From a bacterium HR28 (GTDB lineage Bacteria > Chloroflexota > Chloroflexia > Thermomicrobiales > Thermomicrobiaceae): a DNA stretch of 64,000 nt. A model generated the notes under the pieces. It saw nothing but the letters and a program-made list of their open reading frames with translations, ran no database searches and was not told where the DNA came from. The position numbers were made by a program, and so were the translations under genes. Shown in pieces: positions 49,131 to 56,836 of this stretch; the first letter of the stretch is position 1; each line of letters starts with the position of its first letter. The stretch covers positions 1 through 64,000 of the forward strand of contig BEIE01000004.1 in assembly GCA_002898255.1 (NCBI GenBank), given 5' to 3'.

Positions 49131-50987
49131 GTGGGCGTTTGGCGCGTCGCGAAGGGGATTCTGGAGCAGGAAGAACGCTGGGTAGCGTCTCCATGCCAGC
49201 CACGCGGTGTTCCGACGGGTCTCGCTGGTCTGGATGCCCTGACCCACGGACTCCGTCCTCGTGAGGTGACGCTCCTCGCGGCGAGAACGAGTCACGGGAA
49301 GTCGGCTTTGGCACTGACCATCGCAATCAACGTCCTGAAGTGGGAGATTTTGCAGAGCCTGCGTGAGGGGAAGCGTCCTGGACGGGTGCTCTACCTTTCG
49401 CCGGAGATGCACCCTGAGCAGCTCCTCATGCGTCTCGCCTCTGCCGAGAGCCGGGTGGATCTCGAGGTCATCCAGGATGGCATCGCGCTCCCGGAGCAGC
49501 GGCGGCGATGGAGAGAAGCGCTGGCGTCGCTGGAACCCCTCGACCCGTATCTGATCATCGAGGGTGGATATGGGATGGATATCGACGACGTCGAGTCCTC
49601 AGTCAGGAGTCTCCACGCGGAGCACCCACTGGTTCTGGTGGTGATCGACTACCTCCAGCGTTTGAGCTACGGCGTCGTCGATGACGACTACCGACGCCTC
49701 TCGCTGATTTCACAGACCATCAAAGATCTCGCTAACGAGACGGGGATTCCGTTTCTCGTGGTCTCGCAGCTCAATCGGCAGATCGAAAAGGACCGGCACC
49801 AGGGCGACAGGATGCCTGATCTCTCGGATTTGCGTGGATCCGGAAGACTCGAGGAGGATGCAGACAACGTCTGGATCCTCTGGCGTCCACCGAAGTTGTC
49901 GACTGAGAGCGCGTCGGCACCGCAAAGCGCCAAACTCCTGGTTGCCAAGGCCAGGAGCGGCAAGGTCGGCGAAGTGGACCTCTGGTTCTACCCGCGGATC
50001 GTCTCCTTCGTCGACTCCGGTTCCGGGAAGGTTCGCGCCGATGGTGGGCTGTCTCTCCACTCTGTCGCGGGTGAGCCGCTGCCGACTCTCGTGGAACTGG
50101 CGCTGATGATGCAGCAGGGGAGGATGGGCAGCGAGGCGCACTCTCGGGAGGGAGGGGTGGACGGTGGCTTCCAGTCACCGATGACTGGTGGAATCGGTGA
50201 GTCGTGTGCTGTCGAGGAGTCCACTGCTGCTCCGGTGGCAGGTGGCGGGATACCTCAGGGAACCGTTGCTGCTCCGGGTGACGCATCGTCCAGTCACCGG
50301 CCCTCTCAGGAATCGCTGGTGATCCGAGAGGAGCCGGTGGTGGATCGTGCAACAGGAAACCGCGGCGACATTCTGAAGAGACTCGATGTTCTCGCGGCGG
50401 CGTTTGCATCCTGGGGCAGCGAGGAGACACCGAAGCTCGGCGGAGCCGTCGGCGAGCCAACGGTTGCTGGCGGGTCCGTTGGCCGCCTGGAGGGCAGTGT
50501 TCGCCGCTTGCGGGAAAAGGGGGTGGCGGGTCGCCGCTTGCTGGTGCAGTCGTTTGGCGATTCCACGGAGACGACGCCGCGTCTCGTCCTCTGGAACTGG
50601 TTTCCAGAAGATGGCGGTGGTGCATCGGTGCCTGAGGAAAGGCGGGAGAGCGGCGGGAGGAGGGGGCCGCCGAGGGGGCGGAGGCGAGGTGCGGATTTCG
50701 AGAAGCGCCTGGCCAGACGCCTCGGAGGCTATCGCTGGCCTGGTCTGGATGGCGATATCGAGATACCGCAAGGATGGCGCATCGAGTGCAAGTACCGTGA
50801 GGGCCTGGTGCTTGACAGCCGCAGTGAACTGAGGTATTGGTTAGAACAGTTGTACGGGTACGCCAAGCGATGGGGACCGGAGAAGCGCTGGGCACTGGCT
50901 CTCACTGGTGGACGTGGATACCGGAAAGGGGCGGTCTACGTCCTGATGCCGCTGGAGTTCTGGTGGGAGCTGGTATGCGCTACGTGA
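49131..50987 (+). CDS. DnaB-type replicative helicase fused to a PD-(D/E)xK nuclease-like domain
   Basis: A 618-residue protein. Residues about 25-300 form a RecA-fold DnaB helicase core: GVPTGLAGLDALTHGLRPRE, Walker A TLLAARTSHGKSALALT, Walker B LVLVVIDYLQRL, and SQLNRQIE ... DLRGSGRLEEDADNVWIL. The DnaB N-terminal domain is missing. A Gly/Ser/Pro-rich linker (about 310-520) leads to a C-terminal domain with GADFEKRLARRLGGYRWPG, then D542 and E552-C-K554, the PD-(D/E)xK layout of Holliday-junction resolvase-like nucleases. The GTG start at 49131 follows GAGGAGG; a GTG at 49098 is less likely. The fusion suggests a helicase that also cleaves branched DNA. Confidence 0.82.
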   Translation: MGVWRVAKGILEQEERWVASPCQPRGVPTGLAGLDALTHGLRPREVTLLAARTSHGKSALALTIAINVLKWEILQSLREGKRPGRVLYLSPEMHPEQLLMRLASAESRVDLEVIQDGIALPEQRRRWREALASLEPLDPYLIIEGGYGMDIDDVESSVRSLHAEHPLVLVVIDYLQRLSYGVVDDDYRRLSLISQTIKDLANETGIPFLVVSQLNRQIEKDRHQGDRMPDLSDLRGSGRLEEDADNVWILWRPPKLSTESASAPQSAKLLVAKARSGKVGEVDLWFYPRIVSFVDSGSGKVRADGGLSLHSVAGEPLPTLVELALMMQQGRMGSEAHSREGGVDGGFQSPMTGGIGESCAVEESTAAPVAGGGIPQGTVAAPGDASSSHRPSQESLVIREEPVVDRATGNRGDILKRLDVLAAAFASWGSEETPKLGGAVGEPTVAGGSVGRLEGSVRRLREKGVAGRRLLVQSFGDSTETTPRLVLWNWFPEDGGGASVPEERRESGGRRGPPRGRRRGADFEKRLARRLGGYRWPGLDGDIEIPQGWRIECKYREGLVLDSRSELRYWLEQLYGYAKRWGPEKRWALALTGGRGYRKGAVYVLMPLEFWWELVCAT

Positions 50988-51595
50988 GACTGCCAGATGA
51001 GGATCTCGAAGCGCTCCGGAGAATGGCGGCTGACATCGAGGAGTCGAAACGGCGGTACCCCACTGTGGATTGGGGCGTGGACAGCCTCGAGTCCCGGTTC
51101 CTCTCCCTCTGCGCGGAGCGCTGTGTCGCCGTGCTGCTGGGCTGCGAGCACGAGGTCGCGGTGCTGCCAGCTGGCGACGGCGGGGTGGACCTGGTTCTCC
51201 CGCGGGAGACACGTTTCGGCAGAACCGTCGAAGTCAAGTTTCGGAGGTCGCGGAAGACGGATCTGGCGACGGCATCCCTGCGTTTCTGGGAGGAGCTGGT
51301 CGCGGACATCTACGTTCTCGTCTGGCCAGCTTGCGAACAGGGGTGGGAGCCGAACCAGGGATTCACCGTCGTGGGCTTCGCGACCAAGCGCCAGTTCCAC
51401 GAGAGGATCCTCGCCAGGCCGCCGATCCGCATGAAGGGAGAGAAGTGGGAGATACCCTGGCAGGATCTCCGGCCCATCGAGGTACTGATACAGGAGGTTC
51501 GCGATGAAGCCACGCATCGGGATCGCCGGGAAGTCGGGATCAGGGAAGACGACGTTGGCCGAGGCTCTGGCAGTGCTCTACGACCTGCCGCGTGA
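50975..51595 (+). CDS. PD-(D/E)xK nuclease-like protein
   Basis: A 206-residue protein whose centre reads LPAGDGGVDLVLPRETRFGR then TVEVKFRRSRKTDL: an acidic residue, a strand, then E-V-K, as in PD-(D/E)xK nucleases and DUF-type restriction folds. The start ATG 50975 overlaps the helicase-fusion gene by 13 bp. It runs 92 bp into the dNMP kinase gene in another frame, so the last 30 residues may be an extension. Its role may be in replication or recombination; specificity unknown. Confidence 0.6.
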   Translation: MRYVRLPDEDLEALRRMAADIEESKRRYPTVDWGVDSLESRFLSLCAERCVAVLLGCEHEVAVLPAGDGGVDLVLPRETRFGRTVEVKFRRSRKTDLATASLRFWEELVADIYVLVWPACEQGWEPNQGFTVVGFATKRQFHERILARPPIRMKGEKWEIPWQDLRPIEVLIQEVRDEATHRDRREVGIREDDVGRGSGSALRPAA

Positions 51596-52004
51596 CAGTT
51601 TCGCTGCGCCGATCCGTTGGGCTCTCCAGGAGCTGGGAGTGCGTCCACCGTATCCGCGAATGCTGATGCAGCGCTTGGGGCAGTCTCTCCGCGAGTACGA
51701 CGAGGACCATTTCGTGAAACTCCTGGAGGAGCGCAACCCTGGTCTCCAGGCCAGCGGTCTCGTGATCGACGATGTTCGCTATCCCAATGAGTTCTGCTGG
51801 TTGCGCGAGAAGGGGTTCATTCTGGTCTACCTCGAGGGGAGCTTCCGTCCACTGGAGGGTGAAGAGGCGGCACACGAATCCGAGATTGCTCTCTCCCGCG
51901 ATGCCTATCCCTTCGACTTGGTCCTGCCAGCTGGGACCTCCGTAATCCAGCGCGTGGCGGCAGTGGCACGGGTGCTCCGCTCCGGATCGGTAACCGTGGC
52001 GTGA
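51504..52004 (+). CDS. Deoxynucleoside monophosphate kinase
   Basis: A 166-residue P-loop kinase: Walker A at residues 7-16 (GIAGKSGSGKTTLAEAL), a substrate-binding segment (RDSFAAPIRWALQELGV), the DDVRYPNEF motif, and AAHESE, all typical of phage dNMP kinases that supply dNTP precursors. CAGGAGG precedes ATG 51504. It lies just before the polymerase gene, consistent with local dNTP supply. Confidence 0.85.
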   Translation: MKPRIGIAGKSGSGKTTLAEALAVLYDLPRDSFAAPIRWALQELGVRPPYPRMLMQRLGQSLREYDEDHFVKLLEERNPGLQASGLVIDDVRYPNEFCWLREKGFILVYLEGSFRPLEGEEAAHESEIALSRDAYPFDLVLPAGTSVIQRVAAVARVLRSGSVTVA

Positions 52005-52013
52005 GGTGGTTCG

Positions 52014-54059
52014 ATGTGGAGCTACGCACTAGTGGAGACGCTACCGGAACTACCACCGGGGATACTGTCTCTGGATATCGAGACCACTGGTCTCGACTAT
52101 CACCGCGACTCCGTCGTCGTCATCACCGTTGCCAGCCCAGAACAGGCGTGGGTGGTGGATTGCCGGAGGATCCCCCGGGAGGCAGTGGCGTCGTGGCTGC
52201 ATCGGCTCTTTCGAGAGCGCAAGGTCATCATCCACAATACGCTCTTCGATGTGGCGTTCCTCGCTACCGCGTATGGGATCGCCGAACCGGCTGCAGGTTC
52301 CATCTGGGACACCAAACTGGTGGAAGCGGTTCTCGAGGGGGGGAGGGACGAGGGGTGGCGCGACTTTTCGTTGCGCCATCTTTCCGAGAAGTATCTCGGC
52401 CTCTCCCTCGACAAAATGTGGCAGTCCAGTTTCGCGGCAGACGGCGACCTCAGCGAAGAGCAGGTTCGCTACGCCGCCTATGATGCGCTGGTTCTCCACG
52501 GGATCCAGAGGGAGCAGGAGCGACGTCTCCGCAGTACACCTTCGCTTCTCCGTGTCGTTGCCCTGGAACACCATGCTGTTCGGGGATTCTGGGAGATGCA
52601 ACGCCGTGGCGTGGGGGTGGATCTCGCGGTCCTGGAGCAGGAGCGGCAGCGCTGGGAGCGGGAAGCATCCGCGCTCCGGCAACGGCTGCAGGGGCGCCTG
52701 ACCCGTCGCATCATCGGTGCGCGAGAGGCCAAGCTCGCGGAGGCCGAGGAGAGGCTCCGGCTCTGGAATGAGGCTCTGGAGGCAGAACTGGCTCGGCACG
52801 AGAGCGTGTGGCGTGCCGGTGTCGCGGATCCATCCTGGGTCGAATCTCTCCGACGCAATTGGCTGGGGTACCAGGTAACCGAGAAGGTAACCGTCGATGA
52901 TGCGGAGATCCTGAGCTGGCTGGATCCCGAGAGGGGCCTCCGTCGGTACCTGCAGCGAGTCGGGCAACGTTTCCGGCGCGAGAATCCCAGGCCACCGCGG
53001 CCACGAGTCGATATCCTAGCTCCCATCAATCTCCTCTCCGCACAGCAGCTTCTCGAGGCCCTCAACGCGGAACTCCAGGAGGCGGGGATCCCTCCCATCG
53101 CCAATACCGAGGCGAAGGTGTTGCGGGGCCTTTTGGGGATGGACGAGGATCTGGACAGTAACGTCCTGCGCCCTCTCCTGCGCTACAAGGAACTCGAGAA
53201 ACTCCTCGACTTTGTAGAGCAGATACGAGAGCACACGAGGGAGGGGAGACTCTACCCCGACTGGCAACCAATCGGGGCCGCCACTGGAAGGGCATCCTGC
53301 CGCAATCCCAACCTTATGGCGCAGCCGAAGGCGGCGGGATTCCGGAGGGCATTCGTCGCCAGGGATGGGCATGTCCTGGTGACCGCAGACTACTCCCAAA
53401 TCGAACTTCGCATCATGGCAGCACTGTCTGGTGATCCGGAGATGACTCGAGCCTTCATCGACGGCCTGGATCTGCATCGCCTTACTGCCTCGCGGATTTT
53501 CGGCATCGCAGAGGAGGAGGTGACGGAGAAACAGCGGAAGATCGGAAAGCAGGTGAATTTCGGAACGCTCTATGGGATGGGTCCTCGCCGCCTGGTCGCG
53601 GAGTTGGCTGCCCAGGGTATCAGGATTTCTCTCGAGGATGCGCAGGCAGCTCTCGATGGATGGAGACGCACCTTCTCCGCAGCCGCTGCGTTGATCCGGG
53701 AGTGGGGAGAGAGGGCTCTCCGCGACGGTTACGTGGAGACGGCATTGGGGAGGCGCAGGAACTTCGCGGAACCATCCGATGGCTCCGAGGCCGCTGCGGT
53801 AGCCAGGAGAGGTGGGAACCTGCCGATCCAGGGTACAGCCGCCGACATCATGAAGCTCGCGATGGGAGAGCTAGCCGGTACGGGGCTGGTTTTACAGGTC
53901 CACGACGAGTTGGTCGTCGAGGTTCCAGAGGAGGATGCCGAGGAAGCGGCATGGCGGATCCAGGAGACGATGCGCCGCTGCGCCGAGGCAGTCCTGGGTG
54001 GTTTCCCGGTGCAGGTGGATGTAGCCGTTGGGGCAACTTGGGCGGAGGAAGCGGAATGA
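52014..54059 (+). CDS. Family A DNA polymerase with 3'-5' exonuclease
   Basis: A 681-residue polymerase. The proofreading domain is complete: Exo I with D21 and E23 (SLDIETTGLDYH), Exo II with N75 and D79 (NTLFDVAFL), Exo III with D157 (YAAYDAL). The 5'-nuclease domain of Pol I is absent. The polymerase domain shows motif A (D459 in DYSQIELRI), motif B (RKIGKQVNFGTLYGM) and motif C (VHDELVVE, D631). It starts 9 bp after the dNMP kinase stop and overlaps the next start (ATGA). It is the phage replicase. Confidence 0.95.
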   Translation: MWSYALVETLPELPPGILSLDIETTGLDYHRDSVVVITVASPEQAWVVDCRRIPREAVASWLHRLFRERKVIIHNTLFDVAFLATAYGIAEPAAGSIWDTKLVEAVLEGGRDEGWRDFSLRHLSEKYLGLSLDKMWQSSFAADGDLSEEQVRYAAYDALVLHGIQREQERRLRSTPSLLRVVALEHHAVRGFWEMQRRGVGVDLAVLEQERQRWEREASALRQRLQGRLTRRIIGAREAKLAEAEERLRLWNEALEAELARHESVWRAGVADPSWVESLRRNWLGYQVTEKVTVDDAEILSWLDPERGLRRYLQRVGQRFRRENPRPPRPRVDILAPINLLSAQQLLEALNAELQEAGIPPIANTEAKVLRGLLGMDEDLDSNVLRPLLRYKELEKLLDFVEQIREHTREGRLYPDWQPIGAATGRASCRNPNLMAQPKAAGFRRAFVARDGHVLVTADYSQIELRIMAALSGDPEMTRAFIDGLDLHRLTASRIFGIAEEEVTEKQRKIGKQVNFGTLYGMGPRRLVAELAAQGIRISLEDAQAALDGWRRTFSAAAALIREWGERALRDGYVETALGRRRNFAEPSDGSEAAAVARRGGNLPIQGTAADIMKLAMGELAGTGLVLQVHDELVVEVPEEDAEEAAWRIQETMRRCAEAVLGGFPVQVDVAVGATWAEEAE

Positions 54060-54478
54060 AGCCGCAGGTAGCTTTACCGAAGAGGGTCCGCGTCGGTGGA
54101 GTCTGGTATCGCGTCGTCCTGGAAGAAGAGCTAGTGGGCGACGATGGGATCGAGCTTCTGGGGCAACACGACTACGGGAGATTGGTCCTGCGCCTCTCTC
54201 GGGCAACGGCACCGGAGCTTCTGCCCTTCGTGCTCCTCCATGAGGTTCTCCACGCCTGTGTGACCGTTTGTGGTGCCGACTCGCACCAGGAGGAACAGAT
54301 CGTCGCCGGACTCTCACATACCCTGCTGCAGGTGCTGCGCGAGAACCCCGGCCTGGTGCGCTACTTGCTGTCGTCGACGAAGGAGGAGAGGAGTGGCACG
54401 TCATCGGTTCGGCGGATCGATGGAGGGTCGGTACCGGCAGCGATGTCGGATGGGGAGGAAACCGGTGGATCCTCTTGA
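54056..54478 (+). CDS. HExxH-motif phage protein (putative metallopeptidase)
   Basis: A 140-residue protein with FVLLHEVLHACVTVCG, an H-E-x-x-H zinc motif, followed by EEQIVAGLSHTLLQVLRENP. This layout occurs in small phage proteins of unknown role encoded near polymerases. The start overlaps the polymerase stop (ATGA). The C-terminal 30 residues (TKEERSGTSSVRRIDGGSVP) look disordered and overlap the next gene. Confidence 0.7.
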   Translation: MKPQVALPKRVRVGGVWYRVVLEEELVGDDGIELLGQHDYGRLVLRLSRATAPELLPFVLLHEVLHACVTVCGADSHQEEQIVAGLSHTLLQVLRENPGLVRYLLSSTKEERSGTSSVRRIDGGSVPAAMSDGEETGGSS

Positions 54479-54680
54479 GATTCTCGAGAAGATCCGCTGG
54501 GAGATCCTGGAGGCCAACAGTGCCGCGGATCATCTCTGGGAACGGTTGTCGCATCTCAGCGAGGCGTTGGAGCTCGTGGGACCTCTGGAGCATGCCATCG
54601 AGGATGCCATCCGTTCCACGGCGATGGATATCCGCCTGTGGGAGGGCAACGAGGGTGACCTCGAGTGGGAGGTGGCGTGA
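54465..54680 (+). CDS. Small helical protein, replication operon
   Basis: A 71-residue acidic helical protein (DPLEILEKIRWEILEANSAA; VGPLEHAIEDAIRSTAMDIR). GTG 54465 is chosen because GGGGAGGAA lies at ideal spacing; an ATG at 54450 is possible. It overlaps the preceding gene by 14 bp and the primase start by 1 bp. No family is recognised. Confidence 0.6.
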   Translation: MDPLEILEKIRWEILEANSAADHLWERLSHLSEALELVGPLEHAIEDAIRSTAMDIRLWEGNEGDLEWEVA

Positions 54681-55552
54681 TGGTTGTCCTGGTCCGCTGT
54701 CCCTATCACGACGATTCGACGCCGTCTTTGGCTCTCTACGGTGATCACGCCTACTGCTTTGGTGGCTGTGGCCTGGTGCCGCTGGAGTGGCTGCCTGAGG
54801 GGTACCTCGACTACGCCAAGCGAGAGGCGGAGAGGGAACGGCGTGAGGGGAAGCCGAAGGGACTCCCGCCGGAACAGCTTCGAGTGCTGGTCGAGGTCTG
54901 GCACTGGCAGCTCCTCGAGGGTCCACGACGGCACCGGCTCTCCTGGCTGGAGAAGCGGGGGCTGGACGAGGTTGCGGTCAGGCGCTTCAAGCTGGGGCAC
55001 AGTGGGGCTTGGTTTGTGATCCCGGTGCTCTCCGGCGGCGAGGTGCAGGGGGTGCGCTTCCGCCGGGACGACCTGTACGCCGAGGAGGAGGCCCCCAAGT
55101 ACCGGAGTCCCAAAGGGCAGAGCAGCCTCCTCTACCGGCCCAACCCTGGTGGATGGCCGCTGGTGGTGACCGAGGGAGAATTCGACGCGATGGTGCTCGC
55201 GCTCACTGGCTGCGATGCAGTAACAGCGACTGCTGGTGCAGGGAGCGTGGTGGCTCTGCTGGAGCGCGAGGGGATCCTGGGGCGATACCGGAGGCGGGGG
55301 CAGCGCCTGCATGTTGCGGTGGATCAGGACGCGGCTGGTGAGGAAGCTGTCCGGCAGATCCTCCGGCGAGGTGTCAGCGTCTGTCGCTGGCGCTGGGAGG
55401 GCGGGAAGGACGTCTCGGAAGCCCTCGCTGGTCTCCCTCGCTGGCAGTGGAAGGGGTGGGTGCGGAAACGACTGCGGGATGGGTTGATCCTCGAAGCTGC
55501 GCGAGGCCTGGATGGGGAGGGAGATCGTGCCTGCCGTCGGTTGGTGGCTTGA
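54680..55552 (+). CDS. DNA primase (CHC2-type zinc finger plus TOPRIM)
   Basis: A 290-residue primase. The zinc-binding module is at the N-terminus (CPYHDDSTPSLALYGDHAYC with FGGCG: C7, H10, C26, C30). The TOPRIM part has LVVTEGEFDAMVLAL (catalytic Glu) and VAVDQDAAGEEAV (D-x-D). The core between them (SGAWFVIPVLSGGEVQGVRF) is partly duplicated at 56626-56768. It would lay down primers together with the DnaB-type helicase. It is compact relative to bacterial DnaG and lacks a helicase-binding domain. Confidence 0.88.
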   Translation: MVVLVRCPYHDDSTPSLALYGDHAYCFGGCGLVPLEWLPEGYLDYAKREAERERREGKPKGLPPEQLRVLVEVWHWQLLEGPRRHRLSWLEKRGLDEVAVRRFKLGHSGAWFVIPVLSGGEVQGVRFRRDDLYAEEEAPKYRSPKGQSSLLYRPNPGGWPLVVTEGEFDAMVLALTGCDAVTATAGAGSVVALLEREGILGRYRRRGQRLHVAVDQDAAGEEAVRQILRRGVSVCRWRWEGGKDVSEALAGLPRWQWKGWVRKRLRDGLILEAARGLDGEGDRACRRLVA

Positions 55553-56261
55553 CGATGGAGAGCTGGTGTCGTTTGCCGATGCGCGAGAGAAAGCGTTGCG
55601 GGAGGGAAGTTTCCGGGGATGGATCCTTCCGGTCTTGGTGGCGATGGAGGAACAGGTGCGCGAGGAGCGCGGTCTCTGGGTCTCTCCATCGCAGGCTCTG
55701 GTCTGCCCGAGGTTGCGGGTGTTGCAGCTGACGGAGCCCTATTACGTGAGGCCAGAGTGGGTCTGGGCTGCGATGAGTGGGAGCGCGATTCACCGGAGGT
55801 TGGCAGATGTGCGGCTGGAGGGAGCGCTCCAGGAGATTCCTTTGCGAGGGAGCGTGGAGGTCCGCCTCGACGGGAAGGAGGTGGCGTTTCCGGTTCAAGG
55901 GACCGCTGATCTCTACTTGCCTGGGGAGCGGAGGCTCATCGACATTAAGACGACGGGGAAGCGGATCCTGGAGCCGTTAGCGGAGCACGAGTTACAGGTC
56001 AATATCTACGCCTGGTTGCTCCGCGAGAACGGGTATCCAGTAGAGCATGCGGAACTCTGGTACGTGCAGCAGGGGCTCAGGAACGGAAGGGTGCAGCGAC
56101 GGTTAGTGCGGGTAGAGATCCTGCCTCACGAGGAGGTAACGGCTCTGCTGGAGGCGATAGCGGAGCCACTGGCTCGCTACGTCGAGGAGGGGGTGCTGCC
56201 GGGGTGCCGTTGCACGCAGAAAGCATTCGTGTATCCGGAGCTTTGCAGCCGGTTTCCGTGA
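55512..56261 (+). CDS. RecB/Cas4-like PD-(D/E)xK nuclease
   Basis: A 249-residue nuclease: MSGSAIHRRLADV (His motif), VQGTADLYLPGERRLIDIKT (D ... D-x-K) and EHELQVNIYAWLLRENGYPV (Q-x-x-x-Y motif), the full signature of RecB-family exonucleases. The C-terminus has three Cys (CRCTQKAFVYPELC), too few for a standard Fe-S cluster. It overlaps the primase by 41 bp; GTG 55527 with GGGAGGGAG upstream is an alternative start. It may process ends for recombination with the annealing-like protein at 47017. Confidence 0.84.
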   Translation: MGREIVPAVGWWLDDGELVSFADAREKALREGSFRGWILPVLVAMEEQVREERGLWVSPSQALVCPRLRVLQLTEPYYVRPEWVWAAMSGSAIHRRLADVRLEGALQEIPLRGSVEVRLDGKEVAFPVQGTADLYLPGERRLIDIKTTGKRILEPLAEHELQVNIYAWLLRENGYPVEHAELWYVQQGLRNGRVQRRLVRVEILPHEEVTALLEAIAEPLARYVEEGVLPGCRCTQKAFVYPELCSRFP

Positions 56262-56279
56262 GAGCGAGGAGGAAAAGAC

Positions 56280-56630
56280 ATGACTCGGTCAAGGAAGCGG
56301 ATCTATCGCGAGGCTGACACGCTTCCAGCCGAGGAGGTCAAGGAGCTGCTCGTGGAGTGGCGGAAACAGCAGAACCTGGTGATCAGTGGCCTCCTGGAGT
56401 ATTGGCGAAAGGCGAGCCCAGCCCAGAAGCAGAGCCTGCCCTGGTACTGGGAGGCGGAGGACGGGATCAACGTCACGGTGCTACGGCACCGGGATGGGCA
56501 GGTGCTGCTGCGGATTGCTCGGATTCCTTCCGGCGATCCGGTGCTGCTGTGGGCGCTCTCTGCTGGCACCCTCGACGGACTCGAGGAGACGCTGAGGGAG
56601 CTGCGCGAGAGTTGGATAGGGGGGCGGTGA
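56280..56630 (+). CDS. Hypothetical protein at the end of the replication operon
   Basis: A 116-residue basic protein (TRSRKRIYREADTLPAEEVK; GLLEYWRKASPAQKQSLPWY) with a beta-strand block (INVTVLRHRDGQVLLRIARI). GAGGAGGAAA precedes ATG 56280. The stop overlaps a GTG that begins a primase-like remnant. Function unknown. Confidence 0.65.
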   Translation: MTRSRKRIYREADTLPAEEVKELLVEWRKQQNLVISGLLEYWRKASPAQKQSLPWYWEAEDGINVTVLRHRDGQVLLRIARIPSGDPVLLWALSAGTLDGLEETLRELRESWIGGR

Positions 56631-56768
56631 GGCGGTTCCAGCTGGAGCAGAGCGGGGCTTGGCTCAGGATCCCGGTTCTCTCCGGCAAGGTGGCTCAGGG
56701 AGTCAGGTTCCGTCGCGGCGACCTCTCTGCAGAAGAAGAAGAGGAGACGACCAAGTACCGGAATCCCA
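56626..56768 (+). pseudogene. Truncated duplicate of the primase core
   Basis: The plus-strand reading VRRFQLEQSGAWLRIPVLSG then VAQGVRFRRGDLSAEEEEET, KYRNP closely matches the primase at about 54971-55110 (VRRFKLGHSGAWFVIPVLSG, VQGVRFRRDDLYAEEEAP, KYRSP). Neither the zinc finger nor the TOPRIM residues are present. The frame continues only as antisense of the next gene. It is a fragment left by a partial duplication or a lost second primase. Confidence 0.8.
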
Positions 56769-56777
56769 TGGAACGAT

Positions 56778-56816
56778 GCAGGCTCTCGCCGAGTAGCTCG
56801 CCCAGCGAGAGCCTGC
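56778..56816. terminator. Hairpin between convergent operons
   Basis: GCAGGCTCTCGC (56778-56789) and its exact complement (56805-56816) form a 12-bp stem with a 15-nt loop. It lies between the end of the replication operon and the end of the minus-strand cargo gene, a natural site for bidirectional termination. Confidence 0.75.
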
Positions 56817-56836
56817 TGTCCAGAAAGGGTGATCGG

